From positions 1 to 64,000 of the forward strand of contig NZ_JAELXT010000019.1 of the NCBI RefSeq assembly GCF_016427565.1: 64,000 bases of DNA, in the 5' to 3' direction. Both the position numbers and the translations under genes were made by a program. Below, in pieces: positions 61,605 through 64,000 of the stretch. A model generated the notes under the pieces. That model was given only the letters and a program-made list of their open reading frames with translations. It did no database searches and was not told where the DNA came from. Origin of the DNA: Microvirga splendida (GTDB lineage: Bacteria > Pseudomonadota > Alphaproteobacteria > Rhizobiales > Beijerinckiaceae). Each line of letters starts with the position of its first letter. Position 1 is the first letter of the stretch.

Positions 61605-62486
61605 TTAGCGGGTCGGAACCGGCTTCTCGCCGCGGTAGTCATAGAAGCCGCGCTTGGTCTTGCGGCCGAGCCATCCGGCCTCGACGTACTTCACCAGAAG
61701 CGGGCAGGGGCGGTACTTGGAATCGGCCAGGCCCTCGTGCAGCACCTGCATGATCGACAGGCAGGTGTCGAGACCGATGAAATCCGCGAGTTGGAGCGGG
61801 CCCATGGGATGGTTGGCGCCGAGCCGCATGGCCGTGTCGATGGCCTCCACCGAGCCCACGCCCTCGTAGAGGGTGTAGATCGCCTCGTTGATCATCGGCA
61901 GCAGGATGCGGTTGACGATGAAGGCCGGGAAGTCCTCTGACACCGTCGAGGTCTTGCCGAGCTTGGCGATGAACTCCTTGGCCGACTCGTAGGTGGAATC
62001 GTCCGTAGCAATGCCGCGGATCAGCTCCACGAGCTGCATCACCGGCACCGGATTCATGAAATGGATGCCGATGAACTTCTCCGGCCGGTCCGTGGCAGCC
62101 GCGAGCCTCGTGATGGAGATCGACGAGGTGTTGGTGGCGATCATCGCGTCGGCCCGGAGGGACGGGCTCAGGTTGGTGAAGATCTTGCGCTTCACCTCCT
62201 CGTTCTCGGTCGCCGCCTCGATGACGATATCGCAGGTGGAGAGGTCGTCGTAGGAGCGCGCCGGCTTGATCCGCTCGAGGGCGCCCTGGCGGTCGCCTTC
62301 GGCGATGGCTCCCTTGGAGACCTGACGGGCCATGTTGCCGTTTATGGTGGCGAGGCCGGCATTGATCCGCTCCTCCGAGAGATCGTGGAGCCGGACGTTG
62401 AACCCCGCGATCGAACAGACATGAGCGATGCCGCTGCCCATCTGTCCCGCGCCGATCACGCCAACCGTTTTGATCTCAATGCCCAT
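61605..62486 (-). CDS. 3-hydroxybutyryl-CoA (3-hydroxyacyl-CoA) dehydrogenase
   Basis: The 293-residue NAD-dependent enzyme oxidises 3-hydroxyacyl-CoA. It has the Rossmann motif VGVIGAGQMGSGIAHVCSIA, IVIEAATENEEVKRKIF, ATNTSSISITRLAAATDRPE, FIGIHFMNPVPVMQLVELI (catalytic His) and AFIVNRILLPMINEAIYTLY, ending in GFYDYRGEKPV. Such enzymes serve butyrate/PHB or fatty-acid metabolism. ATG 62486 is the family start, with GCAGG ahead. It lies downstream of etfA on the same strand, a common pairing with electron-transfer flavoprotein. Confidence 0.95.
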   Translation of the reverse strand: MGIEIKTVGVIGAGQMGSGIAHVCSIAGFNVRLHDLSEERINAGLATINGNMARQVSKGAIAEGDRQGALERIKPARSYDDLSTCDIVIEAATENEEVKRKIFTNLSPSLRADAMIATNTSSISITRLAAATDRPEKFIGIHFMNPVPVMQLVELIRGIATDDSTYESAKEFIAKLGKTSTVSEDFPAFIVNRILLPMINEAIYTLYEGVGSVEAIDTAMRLGANHPMGPLQLADFIGLDTCLSIMQVLHEGLADSKYRPCPLLVKYVEAGWLGRKTKRGFYDYRGEKPVPTR

Positions 62487-62519
62487 CGACCTGCTGCCTG
62501 CATCCATCCGTCACAACGG

Positions 62520-62540
62520 CCGGGCGGAGGCTCCGCCCGG
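62520..62540. terminator. GC-rich hairpin after etfA
   Basis: CCGGGCGGAG and CTCCGCCCGG are adjacent complements (62520-62540) between the etfA stop and the dehydrogenase start. No U-tract follows, so it may only attenuate transcription. Confidence 0.35.
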
Positions 62541-62562
62541 TCCGTCACTATTCCTGACCTTA

Positions 62563-63504
62563 TTACCCGCCTTTGGTCAACTCATCCTTGAGTTCAGGCA
62601 GGATCGTGAAGAGGTCGCCCACAAGGCCGTAATCGGCCACCTGGAAGATCGGGGCCTCCTCGTCCTTGTTGATCGCCACGATCACCTTGGAGTCCTTCAT
62701 GCCGGCCAGGTGCTGAATGGCGCCTGAAATGCCCACCGCAATGTAGAGGTCGGGCGCCACCACCTTGCCGGTCTGGCCCACCTGCCAGTCGTTGGGGGCG
62801 TAGCCCGCATCGACGGCTGCGCGCGAAGCGCCCATGGCGGCGCCGAGCTTGTCGGCGATCGGCTCGATATAGGTGGTGAAGTTCTCCGAGGAGCCGAGCG
62901 AGCGCCCGCCCGAGATGATGATCTTGGCCGAGGTCAGCTCGGGCCGGTCCGACTTGGCGATCTCCTCGCCCTTGAAGCTCGACACGCCCGGATCGTCGGC
63001 GGCGTTCACCGTCTCGATCGCGGCGGAGCCGCCCTCCGCGGCCGCCGGGAAGGCGGCGGTGCGCACGGTGATCACCTTCTTGGCGTCGGTGGCCTGCACG
63101 GTCTGGATGGCGTTGCCGGCATAAATCGGCCGCTCGAAGGTGTCTGGCGACACCACCTTGGTGATGTCGGAGACCTGCATCACGTCGAGGAGCGCGGCGA
63201 CGCGCGGCATCACGTTCTTGCCCTTGCTGGTGGCGGGCGCCACCAGGGCATCGTAGGAGGAGGCCAAGGACACGATGAGCGCGGCCGTCGGCTCGGCGAG
63301 CTGGTGCTCGTAAGCAGCGGCGTCGGCCAGCAGCACCTTCTCCACGCCCTCCAGCTTCGCGGCGGCCTCAGCCGCGGCACGGGCGTTGGAGCCGGCGACC
63401 AGAACGTGCACGGGGGCGCCGAGCGCCTTGGCTGCGGAGAGCGCCTTGTGGGTGGCGTCCTTCAGGTGAGCGTTGTTGTGCTCGGCAAACAGCAGGGTGG
63501 TCAT
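62563..63504 (-). CDS. etfA: electron transfer flavoprotein alpha subunit
   Basis: The 313-residue protein has the ETF N-terminal domain (TTLLFAEHNNAHLKDATHKA, AYEHQLAEPTAALIVSLASS) and the FAD-binding C-terminal domain (AKIIISGGRSLGSSENFTTY, VDAGYAPNDWQVGQTGKVVA, LYIAVGISGAIQHLAGMKDS, FQVADYGLVGDLFTILPEL). It takes electrons from acyl-CoA dehydrogenases to ETF:quinone oxidoreductase. ATG 63504 has AGGA 9 nt upstream and lies 14 nt after the etfB stop. Confidence 0.96.
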   Translation of the reverse strand: MTTLLFAEHNNAHLKDATHKALSAAKALGAPVHVLVAGSNARAAAEAAAKLEGVEKVLLADAAAYEHQLAEPTAALIVSLASSYDALVAPATSKGKNVMPRVAALLDVMQVSDITKVVSPDTFERPIYAGNAIQTVQATDAKKVITVRTAAFPAAAEGGSAAIETVNAADDPGVSSFKGEEIAKSDRPELTSAKIIISGGRSLGSSENFTTYIEPIADKLGAAMGASRAAVDAGYAPNDWQVGQTGKVVAPDLYIAVGISGAIQHLAGMKDSKVIVAINKDEEAPIFQVADYGLVGDLFTILPELKDELTKGG

Positions 63505-63518
63505 TGTCTTCAATCCTC

Positions 63519-64000
63519 TCAGAGCACGCCGGCTTCGACTTTGAGCTTCTGGACCAGTTCGGCCACGGACCCGACCTTCACGCCGGCCTTGCGGCCGCCG
63601 GGCTCGGCGGTCTTCACCACCTTCAGGCGCGGCGCCACGTCGACGCCGAGCGTCTCCGGCGAAGTCTCGTCGAGCGGCTTCTTCTTGGCCTTCATGATAT
63701 TGGGAAGCGACGCGTAGCGCGGCTCGTTGAGGCGCAGGTCCGTGGTGACGATGGCCGGGAGCTTGAGGCCCACCGTCTGCAGGCCGCCATCGACCTCGCG
63801 GGTCACGTCGATGGAGCCCTCGCCCACATTGACCTTGAACGCGAAGGTGCCCTGCGGCCAGCCCAGGAGGGCGGCCAGCATCTGGCCGGTCTGGTTGGAA
63901 TCGTCGTCGATGGCCTGCTTGCCCATGATGATCAGGTCGGGCTTTTCCTGCTCGACCACCTTGGCCAGGATCTTGGCGACGGCGAGCGGCTCCACGGCGG
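63519..64000 (-). CDS. etfB: electron transfer flavoprotein beta subunit (5' end outside window)
   Basis: The last 160 codons or so are present and the start lies beyond position 64000. The fragment shows the ETF-beta adenine-nucleotide region: [75 protein letters not shown]. It is the partner of the adjacent alpha subunit, 14 nt downstream. Confidence 0.95.
   Translation of the reverse strand, partial: AVEPLAVAKILAKVVEQEKPDLIIMGKQAIDDDSNQTGQMLAALLGWPQGTFAFKVNVGEGSIDVTREVDGGLQTVGLKLPAIVTTDLRLNEPRYASLPNIMKAKKKPLDETSPETLGVDVAPRLKVVKTAEPGGRKAGVKVGSVAELVQKLKVEAGVL

Overview
The window is a 64 kb piece of a GC-rich alphaproteobacterial chromosome. Gene content and order (obg-proB-proA-nadD-rsfS-rlmH-envC-ctpA-rppH, many PRC-barrel proteins, a DUF3309 peptide, EcfG-like promoter sequences, a caa3-type oxidase with fused subunits I and III) point to Hyphomicrobiales (Rhizobiales), most likely Methylobacteriaceae and possibly a Microvirga-like species. 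The genus is an inference. No rRNA, CRISPR, transposase, phage gene or plasmid replication gene was seen.

Layout. 1-16 kb is an envelope and stress region. It starts with the tail of a secreted Ig-like repeat protein, then a Tat-exported metallo-hydrolase, five PRC-barrel proteins, an 18-cysteine copper-storage protein, an MscS channel, a NarL/sensor-kinase pair next to a Crp/Fnr regulator, DegP, a cupredoxin-like protein, two very small membrane proteins and a Cu/Zn superoxide dismutase. 16.3-27.8 kb is one minus-strand run of eleven closely spaced or overlapping genes. In transcription order they are a diheme cytochrome c, a small secreted protein, a GMC dehydrogenase (subunit 3 and flavoprotein), two more cytochromes c, caa3 oxidase subunit II, fused subunits I/III, a small membrane protein, CtaG and a DUF2254 protein. 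This looks like a complete chain from a periplasmic substrate to oxygen. 27.8-33.1 kb holds an SbmA/YddA-type ABC exporter, a DUF3309 peptide, a Ca/Na exchanger and an RTX protein.

33.7-44.5 kb is a chemosensory operon of unusual make-up: a soluble MCP with two signalling tips, a triple CheW, CheB, CheR, CheA, a STAS-like protein, CheY, CheC and a PAS hybrid kinase. 44.6-46.1 kb is a DUF2231-Rieske-hemerythrin fusion. 46.4-57.9 kb is housekeeping: tRNA-Ser, rplU-rpmA, an acetyltransferase, then obg through rppH. 58-64 kb carries a DUF1236 secreted protein, a small orphan protein, tRNA-Leu, a YqaA-like membrane protein, DsbB, an HNH endonuclease, 3-hydroxyacyl-CoA dehydrogenase and electron-transfer flavoprotein genes (the beta subunit cut by the window end).

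Regulation. Several stress-type genes are preceded by GGAAC-N16/17-CGTT or GGTT sequences, the alphaproteobacterial EcfG (general stress sigma) pattern, which suggests that much of the first 33 kb and the DUF1236 gene belong to one stress regulon. The best leads for something not yet described are the dehydrogenase-to-oxidase operon, the double-tip chemosensory system and the three-domain Rieske/hemerythrin membrane protein.
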